Positions 52,957 to 61,352 are shown, counted from the first letter of the stretch. The stretch is DNA of 64,000 nucleotides from Sphingomonas sp. (GCF_019749955.1 NZ_JAIEPC010000016.1:1-64000), one strand, 5' to 3'. The notes: a model not told the origin generated them from the letters alone. Numbers and translations: made by a program.

Positions 52957-53045
52957 GTCACCCCGGCCTTGTGCCAGGGCCCACGTCCCCACCAGCGACA
53001 CCGCCTGCGGCTCGGTAGGCCCCGGCACAAGGCCGGGGTGACGAT
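52957..53045. repeat. Inverted repeat unit, family C
   Basis: CGTCACCCCGGCCTTGTGCC at the left, GGCACAAGGCCGGGGTGACG at the right: near-perfect 20-base outer arms around a second pair (AGGGCCCAC / TAGGCCC). Same family as 26636-26726. Lies between the HTH gene and the convergent membrane gene; nothing else is seen in 52896-53123. Confidence 0.85.
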
Positions 53046-53123
53046 GGGGGTGTGATGGTGCGGTAGGCTGGCGTCCGGAAAACGATCGTGTTTCGCGAAG
53101 GTGAGCCAGCGGGCCGCGAGCAG

Positions 53124-53573
53124 CTAAACCGACTGCGAAGATGCGGGCGAACGGAGGCGAGGCCAAGCGAGCCACGTCCCGACTGCATAGGTCGCCCCGT
53201 AGCCCAAGACGATCAGCGAGCTGACGATCTCGAAGCTATCGACCAGCTGCGGCTTGAGCGCGAGCAACGGGACGAGCGCCAGTCCGCGAACCAGGTACAC
53301 GGCGGTGATGAGAACCAGCGCCGTCCGTACCAGCGGCAGGCGTCGGACAAAGCCTGCGGCCGAGAATGCATACAATGCCCATATGGCGAGGATCGCGGCA
53401 ATTGCGGCGGTCACCAAGCCGGGTATGGATGAGCCGCGCTCGGCCGCGCGTGCCATCTCTTCTCCGGCGCCGAAAAACCGGTACCAATCGGGGCCGCCGA
53501 TGATGGTTGCGACGTGCAACAATGATGCAGCGACGCTCAAAAACCCTGCTGCGATCAGCCAGTTATTTCTCAT
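53124..53573 (-). CDS. Small membrane protein of the PadR operon (4 TM)
   Basis: 149 residues with four membrane segments: WLIAAGFLSVAASLLHVAT, VTAAIAAILAIWALYAFSAA, TALVLITAVYLVRGLALVPL and SLIVLGYGATYAVGTWLAW. GGPDWYRFFGAGEEMARAAE lies in the first loop. The shape recalls DoxX-like or YphA-like small membrane proteins, but no firm family. Its ATG overlaps the stop of the upstream gene (ATGA), so it is the third gene of the padR unit. Confidence 0.8.
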   Translation of the reverse strand: MRNNWLIAAGFLSVAASLLHVATIIGGPDWYRFFGAGEEMARAAERGSSIPGLVTAAIAAILAIWALYAFSAAGFVRRLPLVRTALVLITAVYLVRGLALVPLLALKPQLVDSFEIVSSLIVLGYGATYAVGTWLAWPRLRSPASSQSV

Positions 53574-54160
53574 GGGTTCAACGCACGTGCGCTTGGTGAT
53601 TGAAGATTTTCGACGCGCAGCATGAAGATGCCGCCAATCAGCAGGGCAGCCCAGATAACAACCCCTTCGATAGCGAGAGTCTCGTAAAGTCGAGCATTGG
53701 CCGATGCGCTGACCATGCCGATCTTGGGCGACACAAAGGCATATGCGATAATGTAGACGGGGATTATCGAGCTAGCGGCTTGGATCAACGCCATCGGTCC
53801 CCGCAAGTAGCTCCAAACTGCCGCTGCGGCGAAAAGCGCGGAGATCAGGCCGAAGACCAACGCCGTGGACGCATATGCGTCGATCATCCGTCCCGTGATC
53901 AAGGCAGACTGAAGCGAGAGCGCGAGCATTCCGGAGATCGTGGCAAACCGCACCGACTGCGCGGCAAAGGCCATGGTCAATGTCCTCGCCTTGATTGAGC
54001 CCCAAATGCATCCAACGGCGAACGCGAGCGCGGCATGCCCGTCCTCCATTGCGTCCACTTCGGCTTTCATCGCGGCAGCCCAGGCTGCGCGATCGGCGGG
54101 AAGCAGCGCATGGCACCAGCCGATCAGCGTGAGCGCCAGGGAGTGCCTATGGCCGTTCAC
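53570..54160 (-). CDS. Membrane protein of the PadR operon
   Basis: 196 residues from GTG 54160, which overlaps the padR stop (GTGA); a longer frame to 54292 would lie inside padR. A soluble head (SLALTLIGWCHALLPADRAAWAAAMKAEVD) precedes four membrane segments. Proteins with this head often accompany PadR regulators in proteobacteria. The function is not known. Coupled at both ends to its neighbours, so probably expressed with them. Confidence 0.8.
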   Translation of the reverse strand: MNGHRHSLALTLIGWCHALLPADRAAWAAAMKAEVDAMEDGHAALAFAVGCIWGSIKARTLTMAFAAQSVRFATISGMLALSLQSALITGRMIDAYASTALVFGLISALFAAAAVWSYLRGPMALIQAASSIIPVYIIAYAFVSPKIGMVSASANARLYETLAIEGVVIWAALLIGGIFMLRVENLQSPSARALNP

Positions 54161-54465
54161 GCGGTCGCCCCCACCAAACCATGCTTGTTCGTATTCGGGT
54201 GGGCTAGCATCGCTCGGGCAAAAGCACGACCCGAAGGGGTGAGCCGATACGCATGACGTGGCGCACGCGCCGGAGGAACCGGCGCACGCCACTCGGCTTC
54301 GAGCAGTCCGTCATCGGCCAAGCGCATCAACAGCGGGTAAAGCGTACCCGATTTGAGTTGGGTTTCCTGGAGCAGGTCATAGCCGTGCCGCCACATTTCT
54401 GGTCGCGCGATCAGCGCTTCCATGAGGGAAAGAGCTTGTCGGGACGAGTGAGGACGGCGTGCCAT
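54157..54465 (-). CDS. PadR-family transcriptional regulator
   Basis: 102-residue winged-helix repressor: SLMEALIARPEMWRHGYDLLQETQLKSGTLYPLLMRLADDGLLEAEW is the PadR core (recognition helix around SGTLYPLL), followed by RHAYRLTPSGRAFARAML. ATG 54465 is preferred over TTG 54471. The operator-like palindrome at 54469-54492 begins 4 bases before this ATG, so there is no room for a separate ribosome site; the mRNA may be leaderless or translated from within the operator. First of three overlapping genes. Confidence 0.93.
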   Translation of the reverse strand: MARRPHSSRQALSLMEALIARPEMWRHGYDLLQETQLKSGTLYPLLMRLADDGLLEAEWRAPVPPARAPRHAYRLTPSGRAFARAMLAHPNTNKHGLVGATA

Positions 54466-54468
54466 GCT

Positions 54469-54492
54469 CAATATCTACCTATGTAGATATTG
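54469..54492. promoter_or_regulatory. PadR operator-like palindrome
   Basis: CAATATCTAC-CTAT-GTAGATATTG: perfect 10-base arms with a 4-base spacer. PadR proteins typically bind AT-rich dyads of this size next to their own promoter. It abuts the start codon of padR. Confidence 0.75.
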
Positions 54493-54547
54493 ATAGTCAA
54501 TCGTCTCAGTGACGAAGGGTGATGCAGTCACACCTTGCCACTGTTTT

Positions 54548-54690
54548 ACCCCTGCAATCGCTCATGGTGGCGGATCACTTCGTCGATGACGAAGCGCAGG
54601 ATTTTCTCGCTGAATTCGGGGTCGAGCGCGGGCGCCTTTCGCCGGCGCGCGCAGGCGGGCGATTTGCGCTGCCTCGCGCGCCGGGTCGGC
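54548..54690 (-). pseudogene. Chorismate mutase 3' fragment (remnant copy)
   Basis: 143 bases align with the 3' half of the intact chorismate mutase gene at 56146-56287 (codons for EAAQIARL to LQG), with scattered substitutions, a retained in-frame stop and one extra G near 54630 that breaks the frame. There is no start. It is a decayed partial duplication placed between padR and the exported-protein gene. Confidence 0.85.
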
Positions 54691-54790
54691 AGCGCACGGC
54701 ACTCTAACATGATGTTCAGGCAGGCCGCATTCGACCCGTTAACCTTCCCCAGTCGCGCTTCGTCAAGTGATTGGCGCTACTCGGCAAAAT

Positions 54791-55426
54791 ATGAGAGTCG
54801 CCCTCCCGCTCGCCCTGTTGCTCGCTGCCGCCCCGGCCGCCGCGACCGATCCGATGCCGCTGTCGCCCTATGCGTGGATGGGCGGCTTTGCGCCGTACAA
54901 GCCGGCGCCGGTCGCGGCGAGCCATCCGTTGTTCGGCAAGGTCGCGCTCGCGCCGATTGTGGCGATGCCCAACCGGGTCGGCGGGACCTTCATCCTCGTC
55001 ACGCGCCCCAAGGAGCTGACCGAGGCGCTGCGCGAGACGCTCGCCAAGTCGAACATGCTCGCCGCCGACGGCGTCGCGCCCAAGGCGACTCTCGAGGTGA
55101 GCTGGGTCGATTTCGACCTGCCGTTCAAGATCGGCCTGTCGAGCAAGGCCAACGTCACGATCCATTATGAGCTGAAACGGGTCGACAATGGCCAGGTGAT
55201 CTTCAACCGCGACGTGACGACATCGGCCGAACTGCAGGGCGGTGGCGATGCCAGCGTCCGCGCGCGCGCGGCGGGCCGGGCGGCGATCCTTGGCAATGTC
55301 GCGGGCGCATTGTGGTGCCTCGACCAGGCCGCCTATGGCCGCGCGCCGATGAATTGCGCGTCGCAGCCGCGGGGCAGCTTCACGATTCAGACGACGCGCT
55401 TCTTTCCGATCTTCGTGCCGCGCTGA
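54791..55426 (+). CDS. Exported protein, unknown
   Basis: 211 residues with a clear signal peptide (MRVALPLALLLAAAPAAA). The mature domain has APIVAMPNRVGGTFILVTRPKE, LEVSWVDFDLPFKIGLSSKANVTIHYEL and SVRARAAGRAAILGNVAGALW, alternating strands that look like a periplasmic beta-sandwich. Single Cys residues in LWCLDQ and MNCAS may pair. I recognise it as a conserved sphingomonad type but know no function. ATG 54791 is preferred because it begins the signal peptide. Confidence 0.8.
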   Translation: MRVALPLALLLAAAPAAATDPMPLSPYAWMGGFAPYKPAPVAASHPLFGKVALAPIVAMPNRVGGTFILVTRPKELTEALRETLAKSNMLAADGVAPKATLEVSWVDFDLPFKIGLSSKANVTIHYELKRVDNGQVIFNRDVTTSAELQGGGDASVRARAAGRAAILGNVAGALWCLDQAAYGRAPMNCASQPRGSFTIQTTRFFPIFVPR

Positions 55427-55442
55427 GGCGCCAAGGGAGGTT

Positions 55443-55521
55443 ACCCTGCAACCGCTCATGGTGGCGGATCACTTCTGCTACGGCCCGTCCGGCGGCGGGG
55501 GACGTTGCCGTCGTGGTTTTA
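55443..55521. pseudogene. Chimeric scrap: chorismate mutase end joined to amidinotransferase end
   Basis: 55443-55475 matches the 3' end of chorismate mutase (as 56146-56179, reverse-strand gene). From 55472 on it matches the 3' end of the amidinotransferase gene: 55476-55497 equals 39442-39463 with two changes, and 55490-55520 resembles 39490-39519. The joint shares CTTC with both parents. A 34-base piece between two CGGCGGCG repeats is missing. No reading frame. Confidence 0.75.
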
Positions 55522-55683
55522 GGGACGGTGCTCAGATGTCCGAGGGGGTGTTCTTACAGTGCGCCATTATCTGTGGGTCGCGCAACGGCTATACAATTGA
55601 CAAATATAAAATATGATGAGTCAATGCTAGGCGCGTCATTAGCCTGATTTTGAGCCGAACTCGCGTTATTCTAGGGGAGTAAA

Positions 55684-56130
55684 ATAAACGCTACGCCTTC
55701 AAGCACACCGTCAAGTCAGCCGATACCCATTGATGCTGATACGTCAGAATGTCCGTTTTGTGCTGAACGCGTTTCCATACGCGCAAAGAAATGTAAGCAT
55801 TGCGGAGAAACTATTGATGTCGCGATGCGGAAGGCGGAGGAAGCGCTCCGGGCTAGCGAGCGATCGAGTGGCCCTGTATATATGAATGCAGCGGTTTCCC
55901 ATAATTCCGGATACGCGGCGCCATCAGCCAATAAAAGCCGTATTGCGGCCATCATATTGGCGCTTTTTTTGGGCGGTCTTGGAGCGCATAAGTTTTATCT
56001 TGGCCGAACAGGCTGGGGTGTCTTGTATCTACTCTTCTGCTGGACATTTATTCCGAGTGCTATCGCCTTCATCGAAGCAATAGTTTATTTGTTTACCAGC
56101 GATGCGAGCTTCAATCGTAAATATGGCTGA
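55684..56130 (+). CDS. Zinc-ribbon plus TM2-domain protein with no standard start codon
   Basis: Frame from 55675 to TGA encodes SECPFCAERVSIRAKKCKHCGE (two CxxC pairs; key residues only), a helical stretch MRKAEEALRASERS, a Gly/Ala linker, then SRIAAIILALFLGGLGAHKFYLG and GWGVLYLLFCWTFIPSAIAF, the TM2 domain. The first ATG (55825) would lose the zinc ribbon. The only start candidate after the upstream stop (55672) with a ribosome site (GGGGAG) is ATA 55684, five bases after it. Family members begin at about this point. AT-rich, unlike its neighbours. 148 residues if ATA is used. Confidence 0.7.
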   Translation: MNATPSSTPSSQPIPIDADTSECPFCAERVSIRAKKCKHCGETIDVAMRKAEEALRASERSSGPVYMNAAVSHNSGYAAPSANKSRIAAIILALFLGGLGAHKFYLGRTGWGVLYLLFCWTFIPSAIAFIEAIVYLFTSDASFNRKYG

Positions 56131-56143
56131 CCCAAGCTAAACC

Positions 56144-56422
56144 TCACCCCTGCAATCGCTCATGATGGCGGATCACTTCGTCGATGATGAAGCGCAGGAA
56201 CTTTTCGCTGAATTCGGGGTCGAGCTCGGCGTCTTTCGCCAGCGCGCGCAGGCGGGCGATTTGCGCTGCCTCGCGCGCGGGGTCGGCGGGGGGGAGGTCG
56301 TGGGTGGCCTTGTAACGCCCGACGGCCTGCGTCACCTTGAAGCGTTCGGCGAGCAGGTGGATCAGCGCGGCATCGATATTGTCGATGCTCTTGCGATAGC
56401 CGCTCAGCGTGTCGTCGGTCAT
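56144..56422 (-). CDS. Chorismate mutase (AroQ type)
   Basis: 92-residue all-helical enzyme that rearranges chorismate to prephenate for Phe and Tyr synthesis. LSGYRKSIDNIDAALIHLLAERFKVTQAVGRYK is the first helix with the catalytic Arg and Lys; ARLRALAKDAELDPEFSEKFLRFIIDEVIRHH closes the site. ATG 56422 is chosen (GATGACCGAC); MGRAM further upstream is possible. Partial copies of its 3' end are at 54548-54690 and 55443-55475. Divergent from the polyprenyl synthase. Confidence 0.92.
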   Translation of the reverse strand: MTDDTLSGYRKSIDNIDAALIHLLAERFKVTQAVGRYKATHDLPPADPAREAAQIARLRALAKDAELDPEFSEKFLRFIIDEVIRHHERLQG

Positions 56423-56518
56423 CGCGCGTCCCATTCTCTTGTCCATCCGCCGCCTTTTTGCGTGCCCGCATCGCAGCGCGCAAGCCCGCCCCTTGCCTTT
56501 GCGCAGCCAAGGCGCCAG

Positions 56519-57541
56519 ATGCGCCGCACCATGACCGCCACCGTCCATCGCTTCCCCCAGCGCCAGGCGTCGCTCGATCCGATGATCGCGCTCGTCGCGG
56601 GCGATTTGAACCTCGTCAATGCGGTGATCCTTGATCGCATGCAGTCGCAGATTCCGCTGATTCCCGAACTCGCCGGGCATCTGATCGCGGGCGGTGGCAA
56701 GCGCATGCGGCCGATGCTCACGCTCGCAAGCGCGCGGCTGATCGGCTATGAAGGCACGCGCCACCACCGGCTCGCCGCTGCGGTCGAATTCATCCACACC
56801 GCGACCTTGCTCCACGACGATGTCGTTGACGGCAGCGATCTGCGGCGCGGGCGGCGCACCGCCAACACGATCTGGGGCAATCCGGCGACGGTGCTGGTCG
56901 GCGATTTCCTGTTCAGCCGCTCGTTCGAGCTGATGGTCGAGGATGGCAGCCAGAAAGTCCTGAAAATCCTGAGCTCGGCCAGCGCCGTGATTGCGGAAGG
57001 CGAAGTCAATCAGCTCACCGCCGCGCGCAAGGTCGATCTGGGCGAGGAACGCTATCTCGACATCATCGGCGCCAAGACGGCGGCGCTGTTCGCTGCTGCC
57101 TGCCGGATTTCGGCGGTCGTCGCCGAACGCAACGATGCCGAGGAACGCGCGCTCGATGCCTATGGCCGCAATCTGGGGATCGCGTTCCAGCTCGTCGACG
57201 ACGCGATCGACTATGTTTCCGACGCGGGCACGATGGGCAAGGATGCGGGCGACGACTTCCGCGAAGGCAAGGTCACGCTGCCGGTGATCCTCGCTTATGC
57301 GCGCGGTGGCCCTGACGAGCGCAAATTCTGGAAGGACGCGGTTGAGGGGCGGCGCGACAGCGACGAAGATCTCGCGCGCGCGATCGAACTGATCCGCGCA
57401 ACCCGCGCAATCGACGACACGCTCGCCCGCGCGCGCCATTATGGCCAGCGCGCGATCGACGCGCTCGGCCCGTTCGGCGCGAGCGACGCCAAGGCAGCGA
57501 TGGTCGAAGCGGTCGAATTCGCCATCTCGCGCGCTTTCTGA
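56519..57541 (+). CDS. Long-chain polyprenyl diphosphate synthase
   Basis: 340 residues. Elongates farnesyl or geranyl diphosphate with IPP to make the ubiquinone side chain (C40-C50). The first Asp-rich motif is FIHTATLLHDDVVDGSDLRRG, the second FQLVDDAIDYVSD, with GGGKRMRP upstream. No dwarf residue that would limit chain length can be judged by eye; octa- or decaprenyl is usual for the group. Start ATG 56519 or 56531. It draws on the MEP products from dxs/ispH. Confidence 0.93.
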   Translation: MRRTMTATVHRFPQRQASLDPMIALVAGDLNLVNAVILDRMQSQIPLIPELAGHLIAGGGKRMRPMLTLASARLIGYEGTRHHRLAAAVEFIHTATLLHDDVVDGSDLRRGRRTANTIWGNPATVLVGDFLFSRSFELMVEDGSQKVLKILSSASAVIAEGEVNQLTAARKVDLGEERYLDIIGAKTAALFAAACRISAVVAERNDAEERALDAYGRNLGIAFQLVDDAIDYVSDAGTMGKDAGDDFREGKVTLPVILAYARGGPDERKFWKDAVEGRRDSDEDLARAIELIRATRAIDDTLARARHYGQRAIDALGPFGASDAKAAMVEAVEFAISRAF

Positions 57542-57572
57542 TCCTGATTGAGGTCTGATATCTGTCCATCGA

Positions 57573-57660
57573 CCCGTTCGTTTCGAGCGAAGTCGAGAAA
57601 CAGGCCACAAGCGACGCACTCCGGTTTCTCGATGTCTCGACGTCGCTCGACACTAACGGG
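57573..57660. repeat. REP-type palindromic doublet (family A)
   Basis: CCCGTTCGTTTCGAGCGAAG at the left; the right arm is mixed (GTTTCTCGATGTCTCGACGT then CGCTCGACACTAACGGG), which suggests recombination between the TTTCGA and TGTCGA variants. In the rest of 57542-57822 I see only a short hairpin (GGCGGCA / CGCCGCC). Confidence 0.8.
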
Positions 57661-57822
57661 CAGGGGGTGGCACGACCTTCTGCCATCCCGCTCAGCGCGT
57701 TCTCGCCAAAGCCGATTGTTGGCCGTCGCTAACCGTTGTAACGCGCCGCTGTCCCGGTAACGTCGGCGGCAGGGTCGTCGCCGCCGAGCGACGTCGGATG
57801 GTGGTTCGCGCTCGGGGGATTG

Positions 57823-58890
57823 ATGCTCAAATATTTCCGCGAATCGATCGTGTTCACGGCTGTCTGCCTCGGGATCGCCGCGTGGCTCGGCTGGTCGATG
57901 ACGCACACGGTGATGGGCACGACCGGCGTGCTGTGGATCGTGCTGGTGCTCGGCGTGCTCGAATTGTCGCTGTCGTTCGACAATGCCGTCGTCAACGCGA
58001 CGGTGCTGCGCGACATGGACCCGGTGTGGCAGCGCCGCTTTCTGACCTGGGGCATCATTATCGCGGTGTTCGGCATGCGGATCGTCTTCCCGCTCGCGAT
58101 TGTGGCGATTGCCGCCAGGATGGGCCCGGTTGACGCGATGATGCTCGCGATGTCCGATCCGGTCTCGTACGAACGGATCATCACCGAAGCGCATGCCGCG
58201 ATTTCGGGCTTTGGCGGCGCGTTTCTGGCGATGGTCGGGCTGTCGTTCTTCTTCGACGAAGCCAAGGACGTGCATTGGATCGGTGTCGTCGAACGGCCGA
58301 TCGCACAGCTATCGAGCATTTCGGGGCTGGCGATCAGCCTGGTGCTGATTGCGCTGTACGGCATCGCCCAATTGATCGCGCCCGCCGAAGCGATGACCTT
58401 CCTCGGTGCCGGGATCATCGGGCTGGTCACCTATATCGCGGTCGACGCGATGGGCGAGCTGCTCGAACGTGGCGGGGCGGAGCACGGCAGTGGCGCGGCG
58501 GCGACGCAGGCGGTCGCGAAATCGGGGCTGGCGGCGTTTCTCTATCTCGAAGTGCTCGACGCGTCCTTCTCGCTCGACGGGGTGATCGGCGCCTTTGCGC
58601 TGTCGACCAATTTGTTCGTGATTGCTTTGGGGCTCGGCATCGGTGCGATGTTCGTGCGCTCGCTGACGGTGATGCTGGTCGATCGCGGCACGCTGACCGA
58701 CTATCGCTTCCTCGAACACGGCGCCTTCTACGCGATCGTCGCGCTGGCCGTGATCATGCTGATTTCGGTGCGGGTCGAGGTGCCCGAAGCGGTGACCGGG
58801 CTGATCGGCGCGGGGCTGATCGCGCTCGCCTTTTACGCGTCGCTGCGCGCCAACCGCGCCGAGGATGACAGCGACGCCGTGGGGGCGTGA
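57823..58890 (+). CDS. DUF475/TerC-like integral membrane protein
   Basis: 355 residues with about nine membrane segments. VLGVLELSLSFDNAVVNATVLRDM and LYLEVLDASFSLDGVIGAFALS are the paired acidic membrane motifs (ExxxSFDN and ExxDASFSLDG) of the TerC superfamily and of DUF475. These proteins are linked to metal-ion (Mn) export or tellurite resistance in others. ATG 57823 with GGGGGA upstream. GTGA overlap with hrpB. I looked for a yybP-ykoY leader and did not find one. Confidence 0.88.
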   Translation: MLKYFRESIVFTAVCLGIAAWLGWSMTHTVMGTTGVLWIVLVLGVLELSLSFDNAVVNATVLRDMDPVWQRRFLTWGIIIAVFGMRIVFPLAIVAIAARMGPVDAMMLAMSDPVSYERIITEAHAAISGFGGAFLAMVGLSFFFDEAKDVHWIGVVERPIAQLSSISGLAISLVLIALYGIAQLIAPAEAMTFLGAGIIGLVTYIAVDAMGELLERGGAEHGSGAAATQAVAKSGLAAFLYLEVLDASFSLDGVIGAFALSTNLFVIALGLGIGAMFVRSLTVMLVDRGTLTDYRFLEHGAFYAIVALAVIMLISVRVEVPEAVTGLIGAGLIALAFYASLRANRAEDDSDAVGA

Positions 58891-61352
58891 CCCTGCTCCC
58901 GATCCACGCCGTGCTGCCGAAGTTGCTGGGCGTCCTGCGCGCCGCCTCCAGCGCGGTGCTGGTCGCGCCGCCGGGGGCGGGCAAGACCACCGCCGTCGCG
59001 CCCGCACTGCTGAACGAAGATTGGTGCTCGGGCGAAATCCTGCTGCTCTCGCCGCGTCGCATCGCCGCGCGTGCGGCTGCCGAGCGGATGGCGGCGGTGG
59101 CGGGTGAGGCGGTCGGGCGCACCTATGGCTATGCGACGCGGATGGACAGCAAGCGCTCGGCCGTCACGCGCGTAACCGTCATGACCGAAGGCATTTTCGT
59201 CAATCGCATCCAGACTGACCCGGAGCTGGCGGGCGTCTCGGCAGTGCTGTTCGATGAAGTGCATGAACGCAGCCTCGACAGCGATTTCGGGCTCGCACTC
59301 GCGCTCGATGTCGCAGGCGCGCTGCGGCCCGATCTGCGGCTGGTGGCGATGTCGGCGACGCTCGACGGCGCGCGGTTCGCCGCCCTCATGGGGAACGCGC
59401 CGGTGATCGAAAGCGAAGGCCGCAGCTACCCGCTGGCGCTGCGCTATCTCGGTCGCGCGGCCGAAGCGCGGATCGAGGATGAAATGGCGCGCGCGATCCG
59501 GCTGGCGCTGGGCGAGGCTGAGGGCGGGGTGCTCGCCTTCCTCCCCGGCGTCGCCGAGATCGAGCGCGTGGCCGAACGGCTCGGCGATCTGCCCGGGGTT
59601 GCGCTCCACAAGCTCCACGGCACCCTGCCGCCCGCCGAACAGCGCGCGGCGATTGCACCGTCCGATACGCGCAAACTCGTGCTCGCGACCTCGATTGCCG
59701 AGACCAGCCTGACGCTCGACGGCATCCGTATCGTTATCGATTCGGGGCTGGCGCGCCGCCCGCGCTATGATCGAGCGGCGGGGATGACGCGGCTCGTCAC
59801 CGAGCGCGCGAGCCAGGCCGCCGTCACCCAGCGCGCGGGCCGCGCGGCGCGGCAGGGGCCGGGCGTCGCCTACCGGTTGTGGGAGGAAGCCGCGACCGCC
59901 GGGCTGCCGCGCTTCGACCCGCCCGAGATATTGGAAGCCGATTTGTCCGCGCTGACGCTCGATTGCGCGCGCTGGGGGGTGAGCGACCCGCGTCGGTTGA
60001 ACTGGATCGATCCACCGCCCGACGCAGCGGTGGCGGAGGCGCGCACCCGGCTATTGGCGCTCGGCGCGATTGATGCCGGTGGGCGCGTGACGCTGCACGG
60101 CGAGGCGGTGGCGAAACTGCCGCTGCCGCCGCGGCTCGGCCACATGCTGATCAAAGGCGCGCGGCTGGGGCTGGGCGAGACGGCGGCGGAAGTCGCGGTG
60201 CTGCTCGGCGAGCGCGGGCTGGGCGGGAATGACCCTGACCTCGACGCGCGGCTGAGCCGCTGGCGCCGCGAGCGCGGGGGAAGGGCGGAGAGTGCGCGGA
60301 AGCTGGCGGCGAGGTGGGCGCAATCACTCCCGCTCGCCATGGGCGGTGAGGGCCGGGGAGGGGGCTTCGACGTCGCCACCTGCATCGCGCTTGCGTTCCC
60401 CGATCGCGTCGCGCGCCGTCGCGACGCATCCGGCGAACACTGGGCCTCGGTCGGGGGCAGAGGCTTCAGGCTCGATCCCACCGCCAGCCTCGCGCGCGCC
60501 GAATGGCTTGCCGTCGCCGAGACGCAAGGGATGGCGGCGGGCGCGCGCATCCTCGCCGCCGCGCCAATCGACCTCGTCACGGTCGAGGCCTTGTTCGGCG
60601 ATCGCATCGAAACGCGCCGGAGCGTCACCTTCGATCCCGCGACCGGCGGGGTGCAGGCGATGCGCAAGCGGCGGCTCGGCGCGATTCGGCTGAGTGGCGG
60701 TCCCGATCCGAGCGCCGATGCCGCCGACATCGCGGCGGCGCTGCTGACGGGCCTGCGCACCCAGGGTCTCGACCTGCTCCCCTGGCCCGAATCAGCCACG
60801 GCGCTGCGCCAGCGCGCCGCCTTCGCCGCCGGGCACGGCGCGCCCGAACTCGGGCTCGACGACGCCGCGCTGCTCGACTGCGCCGAGGAATGGCTCACAC
60901 CGATCCTCGACGGCAAACGCCGCCTCGACCAGATCGACCCCGCCGCGCTGGGCGACGCGCTGCGCAACCTCATCGGCTGGGACGCGCTGCAGGCGATCGA
61001 CCGGCTCGCCCCGCCGCGCTTCGACTCGCCTGCGGGCAGCAGCCACGCGATCGATTACACTGCTGAGGCCGGGCCAACCGTCGAACTCCGCCCCCAAGCG
61101 CTATTCGGGCTCGCGACGCATCCGATGGTTGCGGGTGGCCGCGTGCCGCTGGTGCTGAGCCTCACCTCGCCGGCCGGGCGCCCGATCCAGACCACCCGCG
61201 ACTTGCCGGGCTTCTGGGCCGGAAGCTGGGCGGCGGTGGCGAAAGAAATGCGCGGCCGCTACCCGCGCCACCCCTGGCCCGACGACCCAGCGAACGCCAA
61301 TGCGACGCTCAGGACCAAAAATGCGGATGCACGCGCGCAAGGCTTGCGATAA
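58887..61352 (+). CDS. hrpB: ATP-dependent helicase HrpB
   Basis: 821 residues, DEAH/RHA-type helicase. VAPPGAGKTTAVAPALL (Walker A), LFDEVHERSLDSDFGLALAL (DEVH), MSATLDGARF, LATSIAETSLTLDGI and QRAGRAARQGPGVAYRLW (motif VI), then a long C-terminal HrpB-specific domain ending GHWPDD-like RYPRHPWPDDP. A Gly-rich insert (LAMGGEGRGGGFDV, near 60338-60370) interrupts the C-terminal part and may derive from a G-rich repeat. Function in proteobacteria is uncertain. Confidence 0.94.
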   Translation: MTLLPIHAVLPKLLGVLRAASSAVLVAPPGAGKTTAVAPALLNEDWCSGEILLLSPRRIAARAAAERMAAVAGEAVGRTYGYATRMDSKRSAVTRVTVMTEGIFVNRIQTDPELAGVSAVLFDEVHERSLDSDFGLALALDVAGALRPDLRLVAMSATLDGARFAALMGNAPVIESEGRSYPLALRYLGRAAEARIEDEMARAIRLALGEAEGGVLAFLPGVAEIERVAERLGDLPGVALHKLHGTLPPAEQRAAIAPSDTRKLVLATSIAETSLTLDGIRIVIDSGLARRPRYDRAAGMTRLVTERASQAAVTQRAGRAARQGPGVAYRLWEEAATAGLPRFDPPEILEADLSALTLDCARWGVSDPRRLNWIDPPPDAAVAEARTRLLALGAIDAGGRVTLHGEAVAKLPLPPRLGHMLIKGARLGLGETAAEVAVLLGERGLGGNDPDLDARLSRWRRERGGRAESARKLAARWAQSLPLAMGGEGRGGGFDVATCIALAFPDRVARRRDASGEHWASVGGRGFRLDPTASLARAEWLAVAETQGMAAGARILAAAPIDLVTVEALFGDRIETRRSVTFDPATGGVQAMRKRRLGAIRLSGGPDPSADAADIAAALLTGLRTQGLDLLPWPESATALRQRAAFAAGHGAPELGLDDAALLDCAEEWLTPILDGKRRLDQIDPAALGDALRNLIGWDALQAIDRLAPPRFDSPAGSSHAIDYTAEAGPTVELRPQALFGLATHPMVAGGRVPLVLSLTSPAGRPIQTTRDLPGFWAGSWAAVAKEMRGRYPRHPWPDDPANANATLRTKNADARAQGLR

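Noticed and set aside
57661..57822. yybP-ykoY manganese riboswitch in front of the TerC-like gene
   Set aside because: No conserved paired loops recognised; only a short GGCGGC hairpin.
60330..60372. Repeat insertion inside hrpB
   Set aside because: The stretch is G-rich and may be an insertion, but it does not match family A, B or C arms well enough to call.
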